Shown: piece by piece, positions 43,490-51,612 of the stretch
How positions within the stretch are numbered: position 1 is the stretch's first letter
How the letters are laid out: each line of letters opens with the position of its first letter
NCBI RefSeq assembly: GCF_018129385.1
Contig: NZ_JAFCLN010000012.1
Span: 124,001 to 188,000, forward strand
Origin: Bradyrhizobium lablabi
GTDB lineage: Bacteria > Pseudomonadota > Alphaproteobacteria > Rhizobiales > Xanthobacteraceae
Reading direction: 5' to 3'
Length of the DNA stretch: 64,000 bases
Translations under genes and position numbers: made by a program
Notes under the pieces: model-generated
Told to the model about the DNA's origin: nothing
The model's database searches: none
The model's input: the letters and a program-made list of their open reading frames with translations, nothing else

Positions 43490-44407
43490 TTACTTCTGCT
43501 GCTGCGGCTGCTGAGGGGCCGCCGGGGCCTTGCCGCCGGTCGGCACATGCGCTTCGGCCGTCTTGGTCGACCTCGCCGGCTCATCTTCGGCCGTGCTGGC
43601 CACGAAGCGATCCTGCAACGACTTCGGCTTGGCATCCGCCATCGGCACCGAGGCGCTCTCGCGCGGCGGCAACACGTCGGCGACCGAATTCGTGGTGACC
43701 AAATTGGTCAACTGCAATTCCGCGCGCGACAGGCGATGCAAATCTTCCCATGGCGGAACGCTCAGCGCCAGGGACAACAGGTCGCCGGTGCCGCCCATGT
43801 CGAAGGTGAATTTCGCAAGACGGCCGATGTCGCGCTCGACGATCATCAGGTCCTGCGCGGTGTAGCTGGCGGCCCGCGCGTCGTCGGCGCGGTCGCCCAT
43901 CCAGATCTGGTGAACGCGGACTTGCGCCGTCTCCGGCACGTAACGCGTCTTCCCTGCCAGCAGCAGGAACACGCACATCGACTCACAATAGGCTTCCGGC
44001 ACGACGCTGGCGCGCGGACCTTGCGCCGTCGGATTGCGCACGCTCATGCCGACCGTGGTCAGCGCACCCAGGCTGCGGAACCGCCGGCCCAGCGCGATGG
44101 AATCGTTGACCGAGCCGCCGCTGGAATCCAGCACGATGGTGGCGCCTGCAAGGTCGCGTCCCCTCGCGAACTCATCGAACGCGCGCGGGCTGTCCGCCGT
44201 GACGATGCCGACCGCGCTGACCCAGCCGCGGCAATTGGGCTCGCAGGCGACCCAGCTGAACGTCATCGGCAGCTTGCGTTCTTCGAGAGTGGCACCGGCC
44301 TGCGCCGAAGTGCCCAGCGTCGTGAGCGCGCCGGGCAATGCGATGCAAAGGGCGGCGGCGCCGAGTAACGCCCAGCCGCGAATATCGAGCGACCTCACAA
44401 GCTTCAA
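43490..44407 (-). CDS. Exported ClpP/crotonase-fold protein (COG3904-like)
   Basis: A 305-residue protein with an N-terminal signal anchor (about 10-38) and a ClpP-like serine protease fold: IVLDSSGGSVNDSIALGRRF and the nucleophile region CESMCVFLLLAGKTRYV, where a serine is flanked by two cysteines. The C-terminal 80 residues are Pro/Gln-rich and end in QQPQQQK. The start codon is a TTG at 44405-44407, supported by AAGGAAC upstream. A second protein with the same core is at 54645. Periplasmic; substrate unknown. Confidence 0.78.
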   Translation of the reverse strand: MKLVRSLDIRGWALLGAAALCIALPGALTTLGTSAQAGATLEERKLPMTFSWVACEPNCRGWVSAVGIVTADSPRAFDEFARGRDLAGATIVLDSSGGSVNDSIALGRRFRSLGALTTVGMSVRNPTAQGPRASVVPEAYCESMCVFLLLAGKTRYVPETAQVRVHQIWMGDRADDARAASYTAQDLMIVERDIGRLAKFTFDMGGTGDLLSLALSVPPWEDLHRLSRAELQLTNLVTTNSVADVLPPRESASVPMADAKPKSLQDRFVASTAEDEPARSTKTAEAHVPTGGKAPAAPQQPQQQK

Positions 44408-44668
44408 TTCGGTTCCTTCCCCCGAGCCCTAAATAAAGCCCCGAGACAACGCCTCGGAGCGAGCAGTGGCATGGCCCCATTTCAACACGACATGATTCTG
44501 TCATTGCCGCGTTATCAAAACGGTAACCGCACGAGCTGGGATCGTCTATAGGACCTTTGCTGCACCGCCAATCAAATCGTGCGATATTTGAAAAGTGTGG
44601 CGCAAATATCTGACGTCGGGCGAGTTCCTTGCTGCGGAACCCCGCAAAAATACGGCTAGGATCGCGGC

Positions 44669-45013
44669 ATGCCGCCCAGCAAACACGCACTGCACTGCCC
44701 CGACTGCGCCGGCGTCGTGATGCGCCTGCCGCGCAATGCCGGCCGCGGATTGATCTGGATCTACCGGCATACGCTCTCGCCGCTGGTCGGTTACAACTGC
44801 CGGCACCTGCCGACCTGCTCGGCCTATGGCGATGAGGCGATCGAGCGATTCGGACTGTGGGGCGGCGGCTGGATGACGTTGGCGCGCCTGTTGCGCTGTC
44901 ATCCCTTCGGCACGTCCGGCATCGACAACGTGCCGCTGGAAAGACCGCCGGGCGCGTGCTGGTATCTGCCGTGGCGGTACGGCCGCTGGCGCGGCGTCAA
45001 CGCGCCTGAGTGA
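44669..45013 (+). CDS. yidD: Membrane protein insertion efficiency factor YidD
   Basis: A 114-residue member of the YidD family, a small inner-face membrane-associated protein that assists YidC. The core is diagnostic: IYRHTLSPLVGYNCRHLPTC followed by SAYGDEAIERFGLWGGGW and RLLRCHPFG. The N-terminus bears a CPDC pair. In many bacteria yidD sits between rnpA and yidC, whereas here it is alone, as is usual for this lineage. Confidence 0.95.
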   Translation: MPPSKHALHCPDCAGVVMRLPRNAGRGLIWIYRHTLSPLVGYNCRHLPTCSAYGDEAIERFGLWGGGWMTLARLLRCHPFGTSGIDNVPLERPPGACWYLPWRYGRWRGVNAPE

Positions 45014-45126
45014 TTGCAGCGACTCGGTTTGCTGCATCGCTTTCAAGCGCGCCGCGCAATCCAGCCACGCGGAACTCCGGCGCAAGTGCGGCATTGGTGT
45101 GACGTCCTCCGAGGAGGAAACAATCA

Positions 45127-45291
45127 ATGCGCTGGAAAATCAGCCACCACGGTCACGACCCCAGGCATATCGACCTGCTTGCCGTGCTCGCACTGCTGAT
45201 CGTTATTGTCGTTGCCTGCCACTATCTTGCCCAACCGGAAACGCCGAGCACCGCCTCGTTCATCGTGCCGAGCCAGAACGTTCACTGGTGA
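45127..45291 (+). CDS. Single-pass membrane microprotein, 54 aa
   Basis: A short gene read from ATG 45127 to TGA 45291. It begins MRWKISHHGHDPRHIDLL, continues with one hydrophobic helix (LAVLALLIVIVVACHYLA) and ends SFIVPSQNVHW. GAGGAGGA lies 8 bases upstream, a strong ribosome-binding site, and codon use is normal for the genome, which together make it likely to be real. Single-pass protein with cytoplasmic His-rich N-terminus; function unknown. It converges on the 400-codon gene at 45308. Confidence 0.65.
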   Translation: MRWKISHHGHDPRHIDLLAVLALLIVIVVACHYLAQPETPSTASFIVPSQNVHW

Positions 45292-45307
45292 ATCCGCGCG
45301 ACGCGGA

Positions 45308-46510
45308 TCAGCGCCCGAACCAGAGGAAGCCCCGCTGCGGAGGCGGCGGTTTCGGCTTCTTGGGGCGCGGCGCGGGCGGTGGTGGCGGCGGCTCGGCCGA
45401 TGACGTGGTCTCCAGCGAGCCTTCCGCCACCTTCACCGACAGCAGCAGGTTCGATTCATTGGTGCGCCAGCGATAGCCGATGCCGAAATTGATCGGCTCG
45501 GCGCGGCGGAACAGGTCGGCATAGGATTGCTGGAAGCGTCCGGGGAATTCGCCGATCGGGCCGAGATAGCGGCCGAACGGGAAGAAGCGCCACTGCCGCG
45601 CATTGTAATTTGCGAGTGGAATGCCGGAATCGTCCTGGATGACGGTGGCGCTGTTGGCGAGGATGTAGTCGCGCACGGTGGTGAAATTGCCGGAATGCAG
45701 CAGATAGGACGCGCTCTTGATCAGGCTGTTGCCGGGCGCCAGCGTCGAGCAGAACTTCAGGAAGCCGCTCGACTTGACGCCGCTGTTGGATAGATCGGTC
45801 GAGAAGTAATACAGCGTCTTGTCGCCGCCCTCACCGGTAAAGAGGATGCGCGCGCCGCGCACCGCATTCGGGCCGGGATTCTCGTTGCCGTAATACGCCT
45901 TGCCCTGATCATCGAGCGCGATCGGCGTGACCTCGCGAATGGTCTTTCCGGAGCGTGCCAGGAACACGTAGAGGATCGGCAAGGTGCCGCTGATCTGGCC
46001 GGCGCGCAGGTCGGTCTTCATCTGCTTGGTAATGAAGAAGCTGAAGCTGAGGATCGAGCCTAGCGAATGCTCGACATTGTAGAGCGCAGCGCCCAGCGCG
46101 CCGCGCGGCAATCGGCTGAGGTCCGGCACCTGCCCGACCGGCTCCAGCGCGCTCAGCACATAGGTCGATGCCTTCGGATAGAACGCGTTGGCGTAGAGGA
46201 AGTCCGGCCCGGAAAACATGTAGAACATGGTCGGCTTGGGCGCGGCGAGATGGCTTTCCGACCAGGCGCGGATCCTGGCGAGCTGGCGCTGCTCGAGCTG
46301 GCCGAATGCATTGTCGAAGAATCGTGCATGCCGCTGCCAGGCCGGTTCCTTCGTCAGCGGCATCAGCGGCGAGTCGGCCGAGGGCATCATCCCCGCCAGG
46401 AATTTTGCGGTGTCGTCGGCGGTGACCTCGGCGGCGCGCGCCGGCAACGCCGCCGCAAGCAACATGAACGCGGCAGCGATCGTGAGTTTCAGCGCGTGTG
46501 GTATGGTCAT
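45308..46510 (-). CDS. Exported protein of unknown function coupled to amino-acid permease
   Basis: A 400-residue protein with signal peptide (LTIAAAFMLLAAALPARA). The middle has repeated aromatic-rich phrases (MFYMFSGPDFLYANAFYP, YVLSALEPVGQVPDL) and a regular fold of unknown type. The tail is polyproline with lysine (PPPPPPAPRPKKPKPPPP) and ends RGFLWFGR. Not recognised. The start at 46510 overlaps the stop of the permease gene by the 4-nt ATGA, so the two are cotranslated; a longer frame upstream (to 46957) is the shadow of the permease. Periplasmic location would suit a sensor or capture protein for the permease. Confidence 0.75.
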   Translation of the reverse strand: MTIPHALKLTIAAAFMLLAAALPARAAEVTADDTAKFLAGMMPSADSPLMPLTKEPAWQRHARFFDNAFGQLEQRQLARIRAWSESHLAAPKPTMFYMFSGPDFLYANAFYPKASTYVLSALEPVGQVPDLSRLPRGALGAALYNVEHSLGSILSFSFFITKQMKTDLRAGQISGTLPILYVFLARSGKTIREVTPIALDDQGKAYYGNENPGPNAVRGARILFTGEGGDKTLYYFSTDLSNSGVKSSGFLKFCSTLAPGNSLIKSASYLLHSGNFTTVRDYILANSATVIQDDSGIPLANYNARQWRFFPFGRYLGPIGEFPGRFQQSYADLFRRAEPINFGIGYRWRTNESNLLLSVKVAEGSLETTSSAEPPPPPPAPRPKKPKPPPPQRGFLWFGR

Positions 46511-47922
46511 TCGGCGCCTGAGGATGCGATGGCCGGGCTCTTGCCAGTCTGTTTGCGGAAAACGGCGTAAATCAGAAGACCTGAAATCATGATCAATGAA
46601 CCGAGCAGCGACGGCTTGGGCTGCGTCGTCAGAAGATAGTACATCATGAAACCGGTCACGAGCAGGAAAACCAGCGGCGTAAACGGGTATCCCCAGGCCC
46701 GATAGGGCCGCGGCAGGCCGGGATGCGTGATGCGCAGCTTGATCACCCCGAGCACGGTGAAGAACGAGCAGAACAGCAGCGAGAACTGGATGAACTCCAG
46801 CACCTGATCGAAGCTGCGGGTGAACAGCATGAGGGTTGCGACCGCCAACTGGAACAGGATGGCATAGGCCGGCGCGCCGCTGGTCGAGCGCCGCGCGAAA
46901 ATCCGTAGCGCCGGGATGTCCTCCCCCATGGTCATCATCACCCGCGGGCCGATCCACATCATCGCCGAGATCGAGGAGATCAGACCGATGCAGATCATGC
47001 CGCCGACGACGCGGCCGCCGAACTCACCGAAGATGTGGCTGCCGGAGATCCGGGCGACGTCGATCTGCCCGGCCAGCTTGTCGATCGGTGCGGTGTGCAG
47101 GAACACCGCATTCAGCGCCACATAGATCACCATCACGATCAGGGTGCCGAACAGCATCGCGCGCGGCACGTTGCGCTCGGGCTGCTTCATCTCGCCGATG
47201 ATGTAGGTCGCCGCGTTCCAGCCGGAGAACGAATACATCACGAATACAAGGCTTATCGCGAAGGGCGCGCTGACGACGTAGCTGAAGTCGACGGCATGGG
47301 GCGCAAACGACACCGGCTGGGGCGTGCCGATCACGAAGCCGCAGGCAAGGAAGGCGACGATCAGCAACACCTTCAGGATGGTCGAGATCAGTTGAAACGT
47401 CGAGGAGTGCCTGACGCCGGTGAGCTGAACCAGCGAGACGATCCAGACGATGCCGATCGCAAGCGCCAGCGGCGGCGCGTTCGGCAGGATCGATTTGCCG
47501 TATTCGCCGAACGCCATGGCCGCCAGCGCGACCGGCGCGGAGAAGCCGACCGTCGCCGACACCCAGCCGGCGACAAAGCCGAAGGCGGGATGGTAGGCCC
47601 TGCTGAGAAAGTTGTATTCGCCGCTCGAGCGCGGAAACATCGCTCCCAATTCGCCGTAGGAGAACACCCCGCACAGCGCGACGATGCCGCCGATCGTCCA
47701 GAGCAGCAGGATCGAAAAGCCTGACGGGATGTCCTTGACCTGGAAGCCGAGGCTGGTGAAGACGCCGACCCCGACCATGTCGGCGACCACGATGGCCGTC
47801 GCCACCAGCAGCGAAACGCTTGAGCTGTTACCTGTGAGCCGGCCCGGCAAGGCCGCGCCTCCCGCTTCTGATGCCGCCATGTCGGTCCACGCCTTGGGCA
47901 TCTCGCCCGGGATTTCGGTCAT
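46507..47922 (-). CDS. APC-family amino acid permease
   Basis: A 471-residue inner-membrane transporter with twelve hydrophobic segments. The first helix has the APC glycine-rich unwound motif VADMVGVGVFTSLGFQ, helix 3 the GELGAMFPRSSGEYNFL signature, and helix 6 the SGWNAATYIIGEMKQPERNVPRA consensus (about 220-243). It imports an amino acid or amine with a proton or sodium ion, or exchanges it. An upstream TTG at 47949 is in frame, but the ATG at 47922 fits better. Downstream is the coupled exported protein. Confidence 0.9.
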   Translation of the reverse strand: MTEIPGEMPKAWTDMAASEAGGAALPGRLTGNSSSVSLLVATAIVVADMVGVGVFTSLGFQVKDIPSGFSILLLWTIGGIVALCGVFSYGELGAMFPRSSGEYNFLSRAYHPAFGFVAGWVSATVGFSAPVALAAMAFGEYGKSILPNAPPLALAIGIVWIVSLVQLTGVRHSSTFQLISTILKVLLIVAFLACGFVIGTPQPVSFAPHAVDFSYVVSAPFAISLVFVMYSFSGWNAATYIIGEMKQPERNVPRAMLFGTLIVMVIYVALNAVFLHTAPIDKLAGQIDVARISGSHIFGEFGGRVVGGMICIGLISSISAMMWIGPRVMMTMGEDIPALRIFARRSTSGAPAYAILFQLAVATLMLFTRSFDQVLEFIQFSLLFCSFFTVLGVIKLRITHPGLPRPYRAWGYPFTPLVFLLVTGFMMYYLLTTQPKPSLLGSLIMISGLLIYAVFRKQTGKSPAIASSGAE

Positions 47923-48185
47923 GGTGCAGGCTGGGGCCTGCCGTTTCAAGCAGTGTTAACAAAGGTTTAAATCGCAAACTGATTTCGGTATCAAAATACC
48001 AAAAATTCGTCCGCGGCGCCGGTACGAGTATCCGCGGCAATGCGAGCGCAACAAGGCGCTCTCACAATCAGGACACGATTCCGTGTTCAGTTCCCCGTTT
48101 CCGGACTGGGGAGTTTGTCCGGAATCTTAACGTCACCTAAACGCCGGCCGCTCCAACTTGGCCGCCGGTGGTTTTTGGGGGGTGG

Positions 48186-49496
48186 ATGGTCGGAGCGGAT
48201 CCGAATTCAACGGCGCATGATCGTGCGATCCAGGCGATGCCGCTTGGCGCCTTCTCGCGTACGCGCGCGATCCCGCTGTTCGCCGTTCTCATTCCCCTTT
48301 CCTTCGTGCTGGTCCAATGCGGCAAGGCGCCGCCGGCCGCCACGCTCGCCGCCAACGTTCATGCAACCGGCGGCGATAGTTTTGAAGACCGCTTCCCCGC
48401 CCCAAAGTTCAGCGATCGCTTCCCGAGCGAGGCCGAAAGCATCAAGTGGCCCTCGCGTGGCGATTCATTGCGCGGCGAGCCGCCGCGCCAGCGCATCGTG
48501 CGGACCGAGAAGATCACGCCGGATGCAGCGCCGGCGGCCTCGTCCATCCGCGTCGCCGCCTACGCGCCGACCACCTTGCCGCTGGAGCGCCAGCGCGAAG
48601 ACCTGACCACGCTGGTCAGCATGAAATCCTCCGCCTTCCCCTATTTCGGCGACAACCCGCGGTCGGACTCGGCGTTCCTCAACGTCACCAAGGGTGACCG
48701 CAAAGGTCACCGCAGCTATTCCGGCAAGGTCTACTGGCAGGACGAGACCTATAACGACAGCCGCGTGCTGGTGCATGTCCCCGAGCATTTCGACGCGAAA
48801 AAGCCCGGCGTGATCGTGGTGTTCTTCCACGGCAATGGCGCAACGCTGGAGCGCGACGTGCGCGATCGCCAGTTGGTGCCGCAGCAGATTTCCGACTCCG
48901 GCGTCAACGCCGTGCTGCTGGCGCCCCAGATGGCCGTCGATGCCGCCGATTCCAGCGCCGGCAAATTCTGGCAGCCGAACGGCTTCAAGCGATTCATGGA
49001 GGAATCGACGAGCCACCTCGCCAAGCTCTATGGCGATCCGAATTCGGCAAAGGCCTTCGCCAACATGCCGATCGTGCTCGTCGGCTACAGCGGCGGCTTC
49101 CTGCCGACCGCCTGGAGCCTGGAAGTCGGCGGCATCACCAAGCGCGTCGCCGGCGTGATCCTGCTCGATGCCGTCTATGGCGAGCTCGACAAGTTCGCGT
49201 CCTGGATCGAGAACAACCGCACCGGCTTCTTCGTCAGCTCCTACACGCGCTACACCAAGCGCCGCGACCAGGAACTGATGGCGATGCTGCGCGAAAAGGG
49301 CATTTCCTATCGCGAGGACATGGACGGGCCGCTGCGCCCCGGCAGCGTCGTGTTCGTGCAGACGCGCGACGGCATCACCCATCGCAGTTACGTCACGCAG
49401 GCGTGGACGCAGCATCCGGTCAAGGACGTGCTGGTCAAGATGGCCGCGCCCTCTTCGACGCGGATCGCCAGCGCGCCGGCCGCTTCGAACCGCTAG
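48186..49496 (+). CDS. Exported alpha/beta-hydrolase-like protein
   Basis: A protein of about 436 residues with an N-terminal hydrophobic anchor (IPLFAVLIPLSFVLVQCG, which also resembles a weak lipobox). The body is an alpha/beta hydrolase fold: GVIVVFFHGNGATLERD supplies the oxyanion region and VLVGYSGGFLP a serine nucleophile, though the acid and histidine are not obvious. Substrate unknown. The start is uncertain among 48168 (GTG), 48186 (ATG after GGGGGGTGG) and 48237 (ATG); all lead into the same domain. The gene converges with the ZnuB-like gene, overlapping by 4 nt. Confidence 0.72.
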   Translation: MVGADPNSTAHDRAIQAMPLGAFSRTRAIPLFAVLIPLSFVLVQCGKAPPAATLAANVHATGGDSFEDRFPAPKFSDRFPSEAESIKWPSRGDSLRGEPPRQRIVRTEKITPDAAPAASSIRVAAYAPTTLPLERQREDLTTLVSMKSSAFPYFGDNPRSDSAFLNVTKGDRKGHRSYSGKVYWQDETYNDSRVLVHVPEHFDAKKPGVIVVFFHGNGATLERDVRDRQLVPQQISDSGVNAVLLAPQMAVDAADSSAGKFWQPNGFKRFMEESTSHLAKLYGDPNSAKAFANMPIVLVGYSGGFLPTAWSLEVGGITKRVAGVILLDAVYGELDKFASWIENNRTGFFVSSYTRYTKRRDQELMAMLREKGISYREDMDGPLRPGSVVFVQTRDGITHRSYVTQAWTQHPVKDVLVKMAAPSSTRIASAPAASNR

Positions 49497-50737
49497 GCCG
49501 CCCGCCGCCGTAGCAGCGCCCAAAGCCCCCAGATACCGATCGCGAGCAACGGCAAACCCAGCATGTAGCGCTGGCGCGCCCGCGCCTTGTCGTGAAGATG
49601 GCGCAGCACCAGCGCGTCTCCGGCCGAGATCTCGCCCTTGCCGGCAAGGTATTGCCGCAAGCGCTCGGCCTTCTCGCCATCCATCTCGACCTTGTTCCAG
49701 CGCACGTCCGCTTCGAGCGCGCGAAGACGTGTCAGCTCCTCCCTTGCGCGCGCGATCGATCCCAGCGTCTCGTCCCGCGTGGTACGCTCGCTCGCGCTCA
49801 GGAATGCCGTATGCAGCGGCGGCACCGCAGCTTCGATCGCATCGAGCCAGGGCTGATCCATCTGAGGAAAGGCAAGCAGCAGCGCCCCTGCGATAGCGGC
49901 AGCGCTACTTGCCAGCAGGCCCGATTTGCGCAGGGTCAGCCGGCGAAGCGCGAACGCGAGCGCCGCTAGCGCCATGGCGGCGCCGAACGCGGCGACCACG
50001 GCAGGGCCGGTCGGCAAGTCCCAGACCCAGGATGCAACGAGACCGCCTGCGGTCAAGGCGGCGCCCAGCACCCAACCGACGACAAGACGAACGACAAAGC
50101 CCGTTGCCAGCAGACCGGCCAGCGCCGCAGGCACGATCAGATAGCAGAAAACCAAGAGAACGCCGGCCACCCGCACCGACGAGGTCACGACCAGCGCAAA
50201 GCTGGCATAGAACAACGCGTCCCACAGCAGCAGGTGAGCATGCGGCATGTCCTGCGGGCGGAAGGAGGCCTGCATGATCGGCCGCCGCAGCAGAAGATGA
50301 AGCGCGCCGATCCCGGCATAGAGCGCCGCGAGGCCGGCTACTTCCTGCGGCGTCACCGTGAGGATCGTCCCCGCCAGCAATTGCTTGATGTGGTCGGCGC
50401 CCTGCGGCGCGCGGTCGAGCACCAGCACGCCAAGCGCCGCCGACACCGCATAGACGATGCCGATCACCGCCTCCTGCTGCAATGCTCCTTCATAGGGCCG
50501 TGCCAGCGCAACCAGCAGCGCGCCCACAATCGCAAAGCCGAATGCGTACCAATAGGCAGCGTCGCTTTGCACCGGGTGACCAGCAAGGATCGCCACCGCA
50601 AGTCCCAATGCCGCGACCTGCGCCAGCGAGAGGTCGACGAACACGACCTTCCGCGCCAGCACGTGCAGGCCGAAATAGACGTGGATGCCGGTGAGGACGA
50701 GGCCCGCCGCGAACGGCCAGAGTAAAAGCTCGGTCAT
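49493..50737 (-). CDS. Metal ABC transporter permease, ZnuB-like, with C-terminal extension
   Basis: Permease of a zinc or manganese ABC importer, ABC-3 family. Residues about 1-280 are the usual 8-9 helices with FVDLSLAQVAALGLAVAI and the cytoplasmic loop. From about 285 to 414 there is an extra segment: one helix, a charged coiled coil (RAREELTRLRALEADVRW, EKAERLRQYLAGKGEI) and a final membrane helix followed by RRRAA. ABC-3 permeases are normally about 270-290 residues, so this is a long C-terminal addition. Coupled to the binding protein by a 4-nt ATGA overlap. No ATPase gene follows. Confidence 0.85.
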   Translation of the reverse strand: MTELLLWPFAAGLVLTGIHVYFGLHVLARKVVFVDLSLAQVAALGLAVAILAGHPVQSDAAYWYAFGFAIVGALLVALARPYEGALQQEAVIGIVYAVSAALGVLVLDRAPQGADHIKQLLAGTILTVTPQEVAGLAALYAGIGALHLLLRRPIMQASFRPQDMPHAHLLLWDALFYASFALVVTSSVRVAGVLLVFCYLIVPAALAGLLATGFVVRLVVGWVLGAALTAGGLVASWVWDLPTGPAVVAAFGAAMALAALAFALRRLTLRKSGLLASSAAAIAGALLLAFPQMDQPWLDAIEAAVPPLHTAFLSASERTTRDETLGSIARAREELTRLRALEADVRWNKVEMDGEKAERLRQYLAGKGEISAGDALVLRHLHDKARARQRYMLGLPLLAIGIWGLWALLRRRAA

Positions 50738-51612
50738 TGCCCGGACTTCAGGGCTTGCGACAATCGCTGCACATTCTCCTCGAACAGGCCGATATAATCG
50801 CGTCCGGACGGCAGCAGCGTGACCGGCCTGACGCCGCCCTTGTCGGCGATCTGGCGAACCAGCGACGGATCGGAATGCGGGTCTGATATCAGCACGCGCA
50901 CGTCCGAGCCGCGCAGGCGGTCGAGCAGCGCTGCAAGCTCGCCCGGCGACGGCGGAACGCCCGGATTGGGCTCCGCCGCTGCTACGATCCTGAGCCCGAA
51001 GCGTTCGGCGAAATAGCTCCAGCTATCATGGACCACCACGACGCGCGCCCCGCGATAGGGTGCAAGGACCCCTTCCCACGCGGCGAGCCGCTCCTCGAGG
51101 CGGGACAGGAAAGCTTCGCGCCTCGCCTCGAAGGCTGCGCGATCGGCCGGACTGAGATCGGCCAGCGCCGCAAGGATCGACGCCGTGATTGGCCAGGCAT
51201 TTTTCGGATCGAGCCAATAATGCGTATTGCCGTAGGCGTGCGTATGCGCCTTGCGGGCAGTACGCAGCCGCGGTGTTTCGGTTTGCAGCAACGGCACGTC
51301 CCGGGACGCATCGACGACGGTTGCGGTAAGCGCGGGAAGCCGCGCGAGCCATGGCTCGTGGTCTAGTCCGATCCTGACCAGCATCGCCGCCTGCTTCACG
51401 CGCACCAGTTGGCCGGGCTTGATTTCCACTGAATGCGGATTCTGTTCCGGCTGGCCAAGGCTCTCGACCTCGACGCGATCGCCGCCCACCGCCTCCACCA
51501 GCGACTTCAGGTCCGGAGAGGTCGTAATGACCAGAAGCCGCTGCTGCGCCTGCGCAGACGGCGATGTGGCTGCAACAAGCGCAGCCAGCATCGCAAGAAA
51601 GACGCGTCTCAA
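50734..51612 (-). CDS. Metal ABC transporter substrate-binding protein, ZnuA-like
   Basis: A 292-residue periplasmic metal-binding protein of the cluster A-I family. Signal peptide MRRVFLAMLAALVAATSPSAQAQ; metal ligands appear in LDHEPWL (His), HTHAYGNTHYWLDP (several His) and the later HDSWSYF and SDPHSDPSLV. The long His/Asp loop of classic ZnuA is reduced to KAHTHAYGNTH. Translation begins with TTG at 51612, overlapping the acetamidase stop (TTGA), so it is coupled to that gene; an internal ATG at 51588 is possible. Zinc or manganese is the likely ligand. Confidence 0.85.
   Translation of the reverse strand: MRRVFLAMLAALVAATSPSAQAQQRLLVITTSPDLKSLVEAVGGDRVEVESLGQPEQNPHSVEIKPGQLVRVKQAAMLVRIGLDHEPWLARLPALTATVVDASRDVPLLQTETPRLRTARKAHTHAYGNTHYWLDPKNAWPITASILAALADLSPADRAAFEARREAFLSRLEERLAAWEGVLAPYRGARVVVVHDSWSYFAERFGLRIVAAAEPNPGVPPSPGELAALLDRLRGSDVRVLISDPHSDPSLVRQIADKGGVRPVTLLPSGRDYIGLFEENVQRLSQALKSGQ

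Noticed and set aside
45308..46957. A 549-codon exported protein starting at 46957
   Set aside because: The N-terminal part overlaps the permease and lacks a signal peptide, whereas the ATG at 46510 begins a normal one.
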